Shown here piece by piece: positions 40,631-52,200 of a stretch of DNA of 64,000 bases. Every line of letters starts with the position of its first letter. Position 1 is the stretch's first letter. The stretch spans positions 372,001-436,000 of the forward strand of contig KE546985.1 in NCBI GenBank assembly GCA_000442125.1, read 5' to 3'. The position numbers and the translations under genes were made by a program. The notes under the pieces were generated by a model. The model was not told the DNA's origin, did not search any database, and was given only the letters and a program-made list of their open reading frames with translations. This DNA comes from Opeltia flavorubescens (lineage: Eukaryota; Ascomycota; Lecanoromycetes; Teloschistales; Teloschistaceae).

Positions 40631-42313
40631 TTAAAGGAACACTTTGAAGCCGCCCGGTACCATCCTCTGGAAGATTTGTGTGGGATCATACGTGCGGCTT
40701 ATGGACCGCAAGAATGCCTTGTTAGCCGATCCATAGCTGGTGATTGGATCTTGGCTAACGTCCGCATGATTCAAGTCAACCCACTCTACGTATGTTCCTA
40801 ACCGTTTCGAGCTGGTAACAATATCGTCAAGTAGTTTCAGACCAGTGTCGCGGATCATGGCCGTATCATTTTCGTCGGCCCATGTGAAAGATGACTCGCA
40901 GAGGATGACTGCATTGCCTCGGGGGCTTGACGGGAGGTTGAGCATGTTCTCGCCCTGGCGCTTCGATGCTTGGAGGAAAAGGTTCGGTAATGGCTCCAAG
41001 GTGAGAGACCATACGACGCCGGGGATTCCGGCAATACTCTCTGTACTGCGGTCGAAAACACGATACAATGCATGCAGCGTCTGCAGGTCGTTCTCAAACG
41101 ATAGGGCCCAGGTCATTTGTCTGCCTCATTGTCAGTATAACTGATCTTCGTCCGGCAATCCTCGTCGAATTCACCTTGAGCCGTCCGGTGACAACGCACT
41201 ATTCACGACGGAAAAAGCCGTGAAGTTGCTCAAAGCCGTTTCACTTCCCAGCTGAGGCTGAATGCTGGTGAAAGGATGAAGGGCAGGTGGATTGATCTGT
41301 GGCAAGGCGTAAAAGGGTTGATTGACGAACAATCTGCCGAGGCTGGGGGAGAAACTCAAGCTCATCTGCACCGCGGCATTGATGTCGTAGTCTTGGTTGG
41401 ACGCGAATGAATGGTAAGCTTGCAGTTGTTGCTCGTAAGTGGACTGTGCTGGGTAATAGATATTGCCTCCCCATATGCCTTCCAGAGGGAACGTCCGAAC
41501 TTCAAACGCCGTCACGATTCCAAAATTGCTCGACCCTCCCTTGAGAGCACGAAAGAGGCCAGGGTGAGAGTTCGCGGATACGGTCAGGACGGAGGCATTT
41601 GCCAATACAATTTCATAGGAACGGACATTATCGCAACCGAAGCCATGGCCAATGAAGTAACTCGAGCCACCTATGATTGATCAAACCAAGTCTACACGAG
41701 AAAGACGAAAGTCCGTGGCCTACCACCGAGGAGGTAGCCCCCAACCCCGACATCACTGGAACGCCCGCCGGGAACGGCGAGCCCATATGGGGCCAATTTG
41801 GCATAGACTTGCCCCCATCGGAGGCCTGATCCGAGGGTGATGGACGATCTGTCGGCTTTGAGACTGAATCGAGTCAGACGGCTCAGATCGATGGTAACAC
41901 CGTCCTGTACGTTGGAGGCGCCGGCGTGGGCCATGTGACCGCCGCTCTTCACAGCGAATGGACAGCTGCTGGCCGCCGACAGAACATTGACGGCTGTTGA
42001 GACATCATTCGTGGTAGCTGGTGTTACTATGCAGCTCGGACTGATCAACTGCTCTTGTTTGGACCAATATGTCGCCCGAGAGGCATTAAATTCGGGATCC
42101 CGCAGGAAGAATACCTTGGCTGGCAGAGCACTGCGAATGCTGGCGCACTAGATTTTGGATCAGAACAAGCAGCCTTGCTAAGGCATCGGTCTATGTCGCA
42201 GTATCACTTACACAGGATACAGGCGCAGAAGGGACTGCCACTGTCATGACAACATTCACAAACGCGGCGAACTCACATGCGCCCAAGAGCAGCAACAAGG
42301 ATCGGAACGGCAT
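40631..42313 (-). CDS. Secreted FAD-linked oxidase, berberine-bridge-enzyme-like
   Basis: Four exons (42313-42212, 42147-41724, 41670-41175, 41120-40631) with introns of 64, 53 and 54 nt give 503 residues. Residues 1 to about 27 form a signal peptide with a hydrophobic LLLLLGA core. The mature start SCCASIRSALPAK resembles the CC...L..AL.GK start of fungal BBE-like enzymes. The FAD-binding PCMH-type domain shows KSGGH (H105, the usual 8-alpha-histidyl FAD site) and GHGFGCDNV with C188 at the usual 6-S-cysteinyl site, so the flavin is probably attached twice. The C-terminus has the substrate-domain ending YDPTQIFQ. Such enzymes oxidise alcohols, sugars or amines, or form rings in natural-product pathways, passing electrons to O2. 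The location next to two P450s and an SDR favours a biosynthetic role; the substrate is unknown. Confidence 0.9.
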
Positions 42314-42843
42314 CTTAAGATTATGCTTGCAACGGTCTATGATCCGGGCGTGGTGGTTTCCAACTGATCAGTCAACGGAGTCGGTCGGTGGACTGGATGT
42401 CGAGCTTAATATGGACGTTCTAGCAAGAGTTTGATCAAAAACGAGAGCATTGATAGCTCCTATTTCCTGCTGGATACTATGCCCAAGTTCAAGTACTCAA
42501 GCGCGTATTTCAGACCGGTGAGCTCGCGGATAGCTCAGATGGTAGACCATGTGGGGGTCAAGTAACAGCTGAATGGATGGCAGGCTCGCTGCAGCTACCC
42601 GAGAATATGCGAGATAGATGAACAGCGGACACGCGGTGCACCCACACCCATTCGCAAAAGTTGTCTCCTTCCGACCGGTGATTCACTCGTCTGATGCATC
42701 AGGGCCTTTGATAGGTTCACGAGGCAGATCCAACCATCCTTCCCATTCATATTGCACCACGCGTTCCGCCTAGAATCAGCGTCTCTCCTTCCTGATCTTG
42801 ATGAGGCGACGACCAGGCGACCGGCCACACGTATCTGCTTCAG
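42314..42843. other. Spacer between first P450 gene and FAD-oxidase gene
   Basis: 530 bp holding the 3' end of the P450 gene and the upstream region of the FAD-oxidase gene. A stretch at about 42527-42546 resembles a tRNA A-box but has no partner arm. Nothing else was recognised. Confidence 0.55.
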
Positions 42844-45028
42844 CTACTGAGCGTACTTCGGGCCTTGGGGTTGGTGCGGGAGATGGTGAAAGCGAACGAG
42901 GGTGGATGATCGTGGTACAATACTGGATCTCCAGCTCCGCGCTCTGACCGCCCTCTCGTCTGGTAGCTCGCAGACATAGGAAGATAAAATGTGAGCCAGG
43001 ATGAGCTTCAGTGTAAGTGAAGCATAGAACCGTCCCGGGCTTTCAAAGTTCATCAGCCGCCTCATACCGGTTCGGGTGAAAATTGGGCAACGTACCAAGC
43101 GGCGGTCCCCAACCCCCATACAGGCCAAGTCCTGCTGACATCGGTGAAGCGCTGTCGCGGCGTATTGTTGTCATTGGTGCTCGCGAGACGGGTGTAACGT
43201 GTAGGGTCAAATGCGTCAGGCTCGGGGTAGTACTGTGGATCACGCATCATGGCTTGCTGCGGCAGACAAACCCAGTCTCCCACGGGAACCTGCACACCGT
43301 CGCAGAATTGGAAGGGCGCAATAGCTTTCCGCCGCCCACTGACTGTTACTCGATCCGACGTCAGACGGGACCCGCTTTTGGTTTGCGGCAAAGGAGGGGG
43401 AGGAGGAGGAGGAGGAGAAAGCCGACTCACCAGCGTCAGATGCACTGAGCCGAGTGGACTCGCGGACAAAGGCGTCAAGTAAGACCAGGTTTTCCAGGCC
43501 AGAGGTCGTTGATGGAAGCGAAGACTGTACGAGTTCACGCCGCAGCTCGTCTTGCCAATGAGGATGAAGACACAAATCGTGAATCGCGAATGTTGTGGCC
43601 TGGGACCCTTCAGCCTTGCTTGAGCTTCCAACATCGGAGCCTTGGATTCCTCCTACCATAGCTAATTGGTGAACGGACCCGAACCAGAGCGCCAGGATCT
43701 CACCCATCATACGCTCCCCAGTCCATGGATGCTTGCGCGGGGACGTCTCAATCAGCCATTGCATGCAGTCGACCTGCAAGTACGTTAGCTGGTCGCCCGG
43801 CGCTTGCGCAAGCTTGACGTACCGGCTTCTGGGCATTGCTGCCTTCAGCTTGAGCGCGCATGCGAGCTTCGACGACAGGCTGGAGGTGCTTCGTCAAGAC
43901 CCTGGCCGCTTGATGTCTTCCGCTGGCCAGGTGCGCCACAAATCTACTCAACCCGTCAGAAGAATTCGGTTGCAATGTTAGGAGCGTACGGCTTCAGGAA
44001 GGTCGGCGTAATGCGCAGTATCTCGGCGGTAAAGACCACTGTCTGTGGGAATGCCAGTGCCGCAGCAGCGAACTCCTTCTCCTGAGCTGGCCTTGTCAGC
44101 GGCCGTTAGTGACCGTGAGTATTCCCCCTTACAGAGGTCGGCTCCAAAGAAGACCAGACAATTGGCACGCGCTACGATCCTCTTGATTGCCGGGAAAAGC
44201 CTGATTTGCGTTGATGCCGCTGTTGAATGCGTTTAGTCAAGGATCTTACTACATTCCTTACAAGACCTACACTCAGCCGCACGGCCCAAGTTCAACTCGT
44301 GCTCAAACTGTTCGGCGATGCTTGATCTCAAAGACGGCTGCAATAAAGGTAGATGTGCCGTGAGTAAGCTTCGTAGTGCACGCACAAAGCCAGTGCCTTC
44401 AAGACCACGTTGGTCCTTCCATTCGAAACCGTACATGGTGTATTTGGGCTGCAGTATCTACAGTATTCCCCTCAGTACGGGCCCAAGGACTGATATGAAA
44501 CCGAAACCCACTTCTTTTGCAACCGCATGTAGTGAGAGTTTTTGCATCGGCGCGTCAGCGAGTTCGCGAACATGTTCCTGAGATGTCACCATGAGGTGGT
44601 TGTTGCCTGGAGTTGCTATCCTGAACCAACCCCCTTGAGCCTTCTTCCAGTATCAGCCAACCTAGATCGACCATCATCGACCGAGAGTTTTGTTACCTTG
44701 AAGTAGGCTGCTTGCAAGATTGAAGGCCCTTGAAATAGGTACCGAATGCCTTCAATCCGTTCTTTGATGTTACTCGGCCACCTTGTGCAATGTCGACAAC
44801 AAGTTGTCAAGCTGTAAGAGCGCATATATAAGAGAAGGAAAGATGGAGGGCAAAAGAAAGAAGGTGAGTCCATGCCAACAGCAGCAATGAGCTCAGCAAG
44901 AGGATTACGTACAACAAGCAAACAATCAGTGCAGCCACAAGACTGTGGAACCCGTTGATTTGTACCGTACGAGGTTTGTCCGGCTTAACATTAGTTGAAT
45001 GCGCTGCTTTGAACAGGTCTGAAGCCAT
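42844..45028 (-). CDS. Cytochrome P450 A, membrane-anchored, 11 exons
   Basis: Exons 45028-44913, 44781-44697, 44640-44512, 44457-44271, 44219-44133, 44086-43990, 43943-43823, 43773-43657, 43599-43431, 43342-43096 and 43039-42844 join in one frame to 516 residues. Introns are 46-88 nt apart from the first (131 nt). For exon 2 an acceptor before 44811 is also in frame (526 residues). The N-terminal anchor is GFHSLVAALIVCLL. Landmarks: RIEGIRYLFQGP, KYTMYGFEWKDQRGLEGTG, CMQWLIETSPRK, ExxR E360-R363 (ESTR), PEPDAFDPTRY, and the heme loop WGLGTAACPGRF with ligand C452, whose codon is split by the last intron. Families with CMQWLI-TSPR and EGTGFVRALR-type motifs occur in fungal terpenoid and other secondary pathways. 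The specific reaction is unknown. It is divergent from the second P450. Confidence 0.88.
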
Positions 45029-45475
45029 TTTGCGCTTGCTCGGCTCGGCGTTGGTCCTTGCTATGTCTGTAGAATCCACAAAGTAACGAGACGTGGTGAG
45101 AGGAAGCATGAGCGACTACCTCAGCCTCGGCCACATGAAAGCCAACCTAGCAGCGATGGAGGATTGGGCCGTCATGGTGCAGCTAGAACGCCTGTCTGAC
45201 TGCAGGGTGCGTCACGAGTCCATTCCGTTGGCGAGATACTTGCTCCACGGCTTCCTGTTAGTATGTACTGCTGTGCAACATTACCGGATCCCAACCCCAT
45301 TCCATTCTTGACTTATGCTGCAGCAAATGACGAAAAGGTGACTGGCAGCAGGGGCTTGGGTCAAAGGTAGGTATAGCCTTATGAACATGTCCTCCTTAGC
45401 CTTCCCTCGCTTCATACTTCGTCTCGGTGCTCAAACTCCATCTCGCTGCAACGTCCACTCGGCGTGTAGACAGCT
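45029..45475. promoter_or_regulatory. Shared spacer between divergent P450 genes
   Basis: 447 bp separate the start codons of the two P450 genes, so both promoters must lie here. Pyrimidine-rich tracts precede the plus-strand ATG (about 45390-45430). A 67-codon frame inside it has no motif and was not called. No repeated or palindromic site clearly shared with the other promoters of the island was seen. Confidence 0.6.
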
Positions 45476-47186
45476 ATGCTGCTCGCAAGTATCGCCTCTT
45501 GGCTGATCCAAAGTGTCAACATTACTGGTTCCAGGTTATCTTTTACTGTCACGTTTGGCTGTGCTATCGCGCTTGCCCTTCTGGTATGGAGACTGATCAG
45601 ATTCACTATCATCCCTATCTGGCGTCCCAATGAGCCTAGAGAATATCCATATTGGGTACCAGGATTTGGCCACCTAATTTCCTTCTTCCAAAATTCTGAC
45701 AGGCTCCTCCAGAATGCAAGGTATGCAATACATCATTCCATGCCATACTACGCAGCTGATACCCTCTAGGACATGCCTTGGCAGTACACGCGAACCGTTC
45801 GCTATCACCGTTGCCGGAAGCACCATCTACGTCCTGACAAAGGCCAGCGATGTCGCTGAGGCGTATCGCAACATCAAGACCCTCTCGTTCGATATCTTCG
45901 TGCAAACCATGCTCAAGGCCATGGGCAACTCGTCGTTCTGTATCCAAGAGATGTACAGGCCTCTTCCGTCTGATAAAAAGGGTTTCCCGAATCCGCACGG
46001 CAAGCCACTTGCCACCCTGGCGCGAGACATGCATCTTCACCAACTTTACCCGGGAGAATACCTGGACAAGCTTAGCCACGACTTCGACCAGTACTTCGAT
46101 CACTTCCTACAGCCAGACAATCTTGTCCGCGACTGCGCCTATGCAGAACTCCGTGATACCGGGGATATGGTAGTGCCAGCAATGACGTGGTGCTCCGATG
46201 TCTTCACTCGTGCCGGTCAAGGGGCGTATTTTGGCCCGAAGCTCGCAGAGATCGATCCACGAATGACGTGGAAATTCCTCGAGTTTGATGATTTCAGCTA
46301 CCAGATACTATTCCAGTACCCCAAAATCTTGTCCAGCAAGATGTACAAGGCCAAGGGGGCCATGGTCGATGGCCTGGTCGAGTACCTCGAGACTCCGCAA
46401 GAAGAACGCCGTGGCGGGGCCTGGTTCGTCAAGGCAATGGAAAACGAGATGAGAGGGCTCGGATTGAGTACCGTGGATATTGCCTTGCTCATGCTCACCG
46501 AGTACTGGGGGTAAGGTGTTCTGATTCGTCTTTCGTTGTTCGCCCAGGAATCAATGATCACAGCGCTGATTTGGTCTAGGATCAACACTAATACACGGAA
46601 AGCGGCGTTCTGGATGCTGGCGAATATCCTGCACGACACGAAACTCCATCAAACCCTCGTCGACGAAATCCAGCTCGCTTTCACGACGGCCCAACCCAGA
46701 ACGCCGGACCCTCATTTCCTTCTCCTGAATTGTCCGCACTTGAACGCCGCCTGGGACGAAACCATTCGTCTATCCGCTTTTTCGGCTTCTGTCAGACACA
46801 TTACCGAAGACACGGTTATCGGTGGTAGACTCCTCCGAAAAGGCGGTCGTCTCATGATCCCCTATCGACAACTTCACTTCGACGCATCTGTATTCGGCCC
46901 CGACGTGGAAACTTTCCACGCTGAGCGCTTCCTCAAGGATAAAAATCTGACCAACGGAAGTAGCTGGAGGCCGTACGGTGGAGGAACTACACAGTGCCCC
47001 GGAAGATTTGCGGCCAAACAGGTCGTTTTATCGTTTCTGGCCATGCTGCTGAAGAGATTCCACGTTTCCGTTGACCGCCCACAGCCGTTCCCGAAGGCTC
47101 AACTGGGCACGCCGGTGCTGGGTATTATGGCTAATCAAAGTGAACTGCAGATTCGGCTTTCGCCCAGGGTACCTTTGATACATTGA
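45476..47186 (+). CDS. Cytochrome P450 B, CYP7/8-like type, 3 exons
   Basis: Exons 45476-45720, 45770-46510 and 46580-47186 with introns of 49 and 69 nt give 530 residues. The N-terminal membrane anchor lies at about 21-41 (LSFTVTFGCAIALALLVW), followed by PREYPYWVPGFGH. Motifs are ExxR at E389-R392 (ETIR), FHAERF, and the heme loop RPYGGGTTQCPGRF with C468 as iron ligand. The I-helix reads EYWGINTNTRKAAFW and lacks the usual AGxxT; an NT in this place together with a GGG-x2-CPGR loop is typical of fungal CYP7/CYP8-like P450s. Many of these are annotated as OrdA-like or sterol-hydroxylase-like. The protein is not closely related to P450 A, so the two should do different steps. The reaction is unknown. 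Confidence 0.92.
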
Positions 47187-47640
47187 GCGGAGGGGTGTTT
47201 TCACGAGTGAGGGGTGAGCAGGGATTAAGGGATTGGATAGAAGGGTTTGGTACACAATAGCCTTTGATATTTCAGACTCGGAGGCTTCCTGGAATACCTA
47301 CCGCATGTGGTACAAGGATCGCTAGTTGATATTAGATAAGGTGGTTCTTGATTAAGGGGGTGTCAATTACCACGCAATAGTATAGATATCGATGTGCTCC
47401 TCAGGTGATTTATCGATATACGCGCTGATGTGCTCTATACGGTAATAGATATACTTACGGTTAAAGGACGAGCGTATAGGAATCGGCATTAGTGATAGTC
47501 GAACCTGTATAAAATACTCCAAACGGTAGCTATTATCGCTTTATACGTGCTCTATAGATATTAAAGCGGTCCTAAAATAGGCCGAATTTCTACTAATCGA
47601 ACCAGTTATTAAAACGATCACGTGAATAATAAATCGATAT
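47187..47640. other. Right edge of island 2, no gene
   Basis: About 450 bp after the second P450 gene. Composition drifts from normal to AT-rich from roughly 47340 onward, with TATA- and CGATA-rich sequence. It must contain the P450 terminator. Nothing else was recognised. Confidence 0.6.
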
Positions 47641-47841
47641 TATAATACCTTTTTTTCTAGTTTCTCTAGATTCGAATATTTAATATTAATAATTAAAATT
47701 ATTTTATTAATCGTTTAAATAAAATCTCGACGATTATATTTAATTTATTATTTTAAAATATTAAATTCTATACTATTAATAAAGATAATTAAAGAATCGA
47801 TAATTTAAATTGAAAAAAATAATATAAACTTTTTAATATTA

Positions 47842-48373
47842 TATTAGCAAAAGGGTCGACCCAGCTCTAAACCAAATAAACTGGTACGAGCTAGTAAGCT
47901 AGTATAAGGCTATATCTCGACTCCCAGGCTATATAAGCTATTATAAACAAGCGAGATATTTATAAATAGATAGTTTGCTTATAAGCGTCTAGAGCTAATT
48001 TTTTTATAGAAAAAAATAAATAAAAAAATTAATTATAACTAACTAGCTTATATTAATCTATAAAAAGGGGAAATATTTTATAAAAAGCTATACTAGTATA
48101 GTTTTAGCCTAGATTTTAAAAGTAATATTTATATAGCGCTAGTATAGCTAATTATTTAACTAGAAGCTTCCTGTTATAAAACGAGATCTAGCGGGAGTTA
48201 ATAGGTATTAAATCTTAAAAATCTAAAATATTAAATTTATTTATTAATTTTTTTAGGCGATTTTATATTTTATTATTTTTTTTTGTTTAATAAATAGTAA
48301 AAAACAGCTCACGAGCGCTTAAAGCGTATTTTTTTTTTTTATTTACTATCGGCTGGTTGTACTTTTGCTAATA
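47842..48373. mobile_element. Possible small TIR element, first copy
   Basis: Left end TATTAGCAAAAGGGTCGACC (from about 47842) and right end GGTTGTACTTTTGCTAATA (to about 48373) are imperfect inverted repeats over about 22 bases, with TA on both outer sides. At about 530 bp, with no coding frame, it resembles a MITE of Tc1/mariner type. TA flanks are weak evidence in such AT-rich DNA. The left end also matches, inverted, the right end of the neighbouring unit at about 49190-49263. Confidence 0.4.
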
Positions 48374-48512
48374 TATTAAAAAAGCGCTGGAATATTTTAA
48401 TTTATATTTATAATAAAATTTATATTTTAAACTTTAATTATATATAATTATTTTCAATATTTTATTCAATTATAAAATTAGTTTACTAATAAAAAGTATT
48501 AATTAGAATTTT

Positions 48513-49263
48513 ATATTAGCAAAACTATTAATAAAATTCTAGATAGCTATTTTTATTTCGTAGAAATAGTAGTAAATACCGCGGATCCGCTATATCTATA
48601 ATTTCTATAGCGAATTTGCTATAAATTATTAGAAATATTACTAGATTTTTTATAAAAAATTAAAAATAAATAAAATAATAAAAATTTTAAATAATTAATT
48701 TTTATAAATTTAATAAATTTAATAATAAATTTCTTTTTAACTTTTATATTTATTAATAAAAATATAATCGATTTATAATTAAAAAATATACGGTTTAAAT
48801 ATTTATAAACCGTTTTTTTCTATTTATTAAATAAAAAAATTTAATAAAAAATAAAATCGTTTAAAAAATAAAATAAACTAATTTAATAATTTAAATTTTT
48901 CAAATTTTATATTTATTATAACTCGTTAGATCGCGTTTTATAATAAAAAGTTTCTAGTTAAATTATTAGTTATATTATTCAAATATTTTTATAAAATTTA
49001 AACTAAAATTCTATTAATATAGTTTTTTATAGAATTCTATTTTATAAATTTATAAACGCTATATAATTATAATTATTTTTTTTAATAATTTTTTTCTATA
49101 AAAAAATTAGCTATAATAGATTATAAATAAATTATTTATTTATAAATATTTAATTTAATTATAATAGTTTATATAATTTAAAAATCGAAATATAATTTTA
49201 TATTAATTTACCAGCTTATACCAGTTTATTTAACTCGAAGCTAAATTATTTTTTTGCTAATAT
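48513..49263. mobile_element. Possible small TIR element, second copy
   Basis: Begins with ATATTAGCAAAACTATT at 48513 and ends with TTTTTTTGCTAATAT at 49263. The last 70 bases, read on the minus strand, match the first 70 bases at 47842 (shared AAATAAACTGGTA and AGCT.GTAA segments), so both units belong to one family. Alternatively 47842-49263 is a single 1.4-kb element with 70-bp inverted ends and internal rearrangement. Confidence 0.35.
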
Positions 49264-52200
49264 TATTTAGATAGTTTTTAATATTGAAATTAACTATATT
49301 AATTAGCTTTTATTTAATTTAGCGTGTTTTTTAGTATTTGAATACTAATAGAATATATTATAATAATAATATTAGAGCTTTAATAATTATAAAAATTTGA
49401 AAAAATATTTAAAAAATTTTAATTAAATATTAAAATAATTATTTATTTTTTATAAAAAATTTATAAAAAATTTATTAAATCTATTAAATCTATTAATTCT
49501 ATTTAAATTAATAGCCTGCCCGTAAATAAATAGAAAAAAATATAGAATAAATATAACGAATATTTATATCTATTACTCGAATTATTTTACTAATATATTT
49601 AATATTAAAATAATCTGTAAATTTTTATATTTTTACTGAAATTTTTCTCGAATTTTGAACGATTAGTAATTAATTTATTATATATTTTTTAAAAACTTGA
49701 TAATTTTCGATTAAATATTTGGCTTCGAGTAGATAATATTTTCTGGTCCAAAATATTAACTCGCGGGGAATTATTTTAAAATATATACGGGAATTTTTTT
49801 AAATAAAAATCGTTGATAGAAATAATCGATAAAAATATTTTTATATCTAAAATTTAACAAAAAAAAAATCTATAAAATATTGATTTTCAAATTATATACT
49901 TCGAATAATAATAATAAAATCGATAATTTCAAAAAAAATTCGATAATAATTTTTAAAATTTAATAATTACTATTTTTATAATATTATTATAAAATTAATA
50001 GTATATTGTTTTTTTTAAAATTAAATAATTAATTAAATTAAATAATAGCTAGTAATAAAAAATCTGAATAATTATTAAATTGGTTAATTTGCCGAATTTT
50101 TGAAATAAAATCAAAAATTAAAATCGATTCGAATCGAATTATAAAATTTTATAACTCGATTCGAGCGGTTTTAATTTAAATTCAAATACTCGAATTTGTT
50201 TATATTTTAATATAAATAATTAAATTTGTTTCTAATAAAAGAATTATATATTTTAGATTTTTTTAATTCGCCCGTTTTTAATATATTATAATCCGAGTTT
50301 TATTATTTATAAAAAGTTTATAAATTAAAAAAAATAATAGAATATATTATAATATATATTATACAAATAATATTAATAATATTTTATTAAAAATATTTTT
50401 ATATATTTAAATAAATATTATTTATATTTTAAAATATTTTCTATATAATTTAAAAACTAAAAAAAAATTATTAAATTATAAACTTTTTTTTATTTAAAAA
50501 TATATATAGTAATAAAAAAAATAAAATTTAGAATAAAAAAAAAAGAAAATTTATAACCGCTCGAATTATAAAATAATAATAAAAATAGCGCGTAAATTTA
50601 ATAATAAATATAAATAATTATTTATTAAATAAATATTTAAATTTAAATTTAAAGCGAACTTTATATTTATATAATAAAAAAAAAAATCTATATTTTATAA
50701 TATAAAAGCTATAGATTTAAAATATTAGTATTATTATATATTATATTTTTAAAAAAATAAAATACTAAATATTTATTTTAAAAAATTTTTTTTCTATAAT
50801 AAAAAAGAAAATTCTTTTACTATTTTATATAATTAATATTAGAATATTTTTTTAATTTTTTAATTAATAATATAAAAAAAGTAATAACTTTAAAAAAAAA
50901 TATATTATATAATAATATAATAGTATTAATAATTATATTAATATTAGATTTAATTTATTTAATAATATTAAATTAAAATTATATATAATTTATAACGAAA
51001 TTTATTATTTTTATAAAATATAATAGTATATAAATTTATATACTTTTATATTTATATTTTTATATAATTTTTAAATAGCTAGTAATTATAGATTTTTAAA
51101 ATATAAAAAAATCTATAAAAAAAATATAAAATTTTTATAAAAATCGATTTTTTAAAATTTAATAAAAATATTTAAAAATTATAAAAAAATTTTTATCGAA
51201 TTTTATTATACGGCTAAAATTTTTTTTAATTGAATTTTAATAAATTCGATTCGTTTTAAATTTAATTTTTATATAAAATTTATTATAAATAAAATAATCG
51301 ATTAAAAAATAAAATAATATATTAATATTAAATAAAATAACTAAAAGAATTTAATATAATCCGATTATAATAATACGCGATATTATATTTTTTTATAAAT
51401 ATAAAAATAGATAAAATATAGTTTTTATAAAATTTAATAAAAATATTTTAAATATATATTTTTTTAATATCTTTTTTTTATATAATAATTTTAAATAAAA
51501 TTTTTTATTTAAATTAATTTTGAAAAAAATTAAAATAAATAATTAAACTAAATTTTTATAATTAAAATACTATAGATAATATAAATTTATTTAAAAATTT
51601 AATTTAATATAATTTATATTTATATTAATTTAATTAATAATTTAATATTAATTTTTATATATTTATTAAATAGCGTGTTTTAATTAAATAGCGTATTATT
51701 AGTATATAATTCGCGCGAAATTATATAATATTCTAAAAAAATATAAACGCCTAAATATTTAATAGAAATAAAATTGTAATAATATTATTTAATAATAATA
51801 ATCGATTTATATATAAATTATTTTAAAATTTTATAATAATTATTTAAATATAAAACTCTTTAAATTTATTTATAATAATAATAATAACTTTAAAATTATC
51901 TAATTTATTAGTTATATTATTTGAAAATATTAATAGAATTAATATATTGGCTATTATAATATAAGTTTTTAATTTAAAATAGAAAATTCTTTTATAAAAT
52001 TTATAAAAAGCGTTTAAAATAAATAAAATTTTGTATCAAATAATTAAATATTAAAAATAAAATTTTTTAAATTAATATATCCTTTTTTTTAATAAATAAA
52101 TTTATTATTAAAATTTTATTTTAATTAATAAAACTATTTATATAAAATTTTTGAATTTTATAATTAGTTCTTTAAAAAAATTATAAAAAATTAAAAAAAA

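Noticed and set aside
42525-42580. tRNA-like stretch with GGATAGCTCAGATGGTAGA
   Set aside because: Looks like a D-arm/A-box, but no matching acceptor stem, anticodon arm or GGTTCRANNCC B-box follows, so it is not a tRNA gene.
45093-45311. 72-codon plus-strand frame between the two P450 genes
   Set aside because: Starts at GTG, has no motif and occupies the shared promoter; most likely chance.
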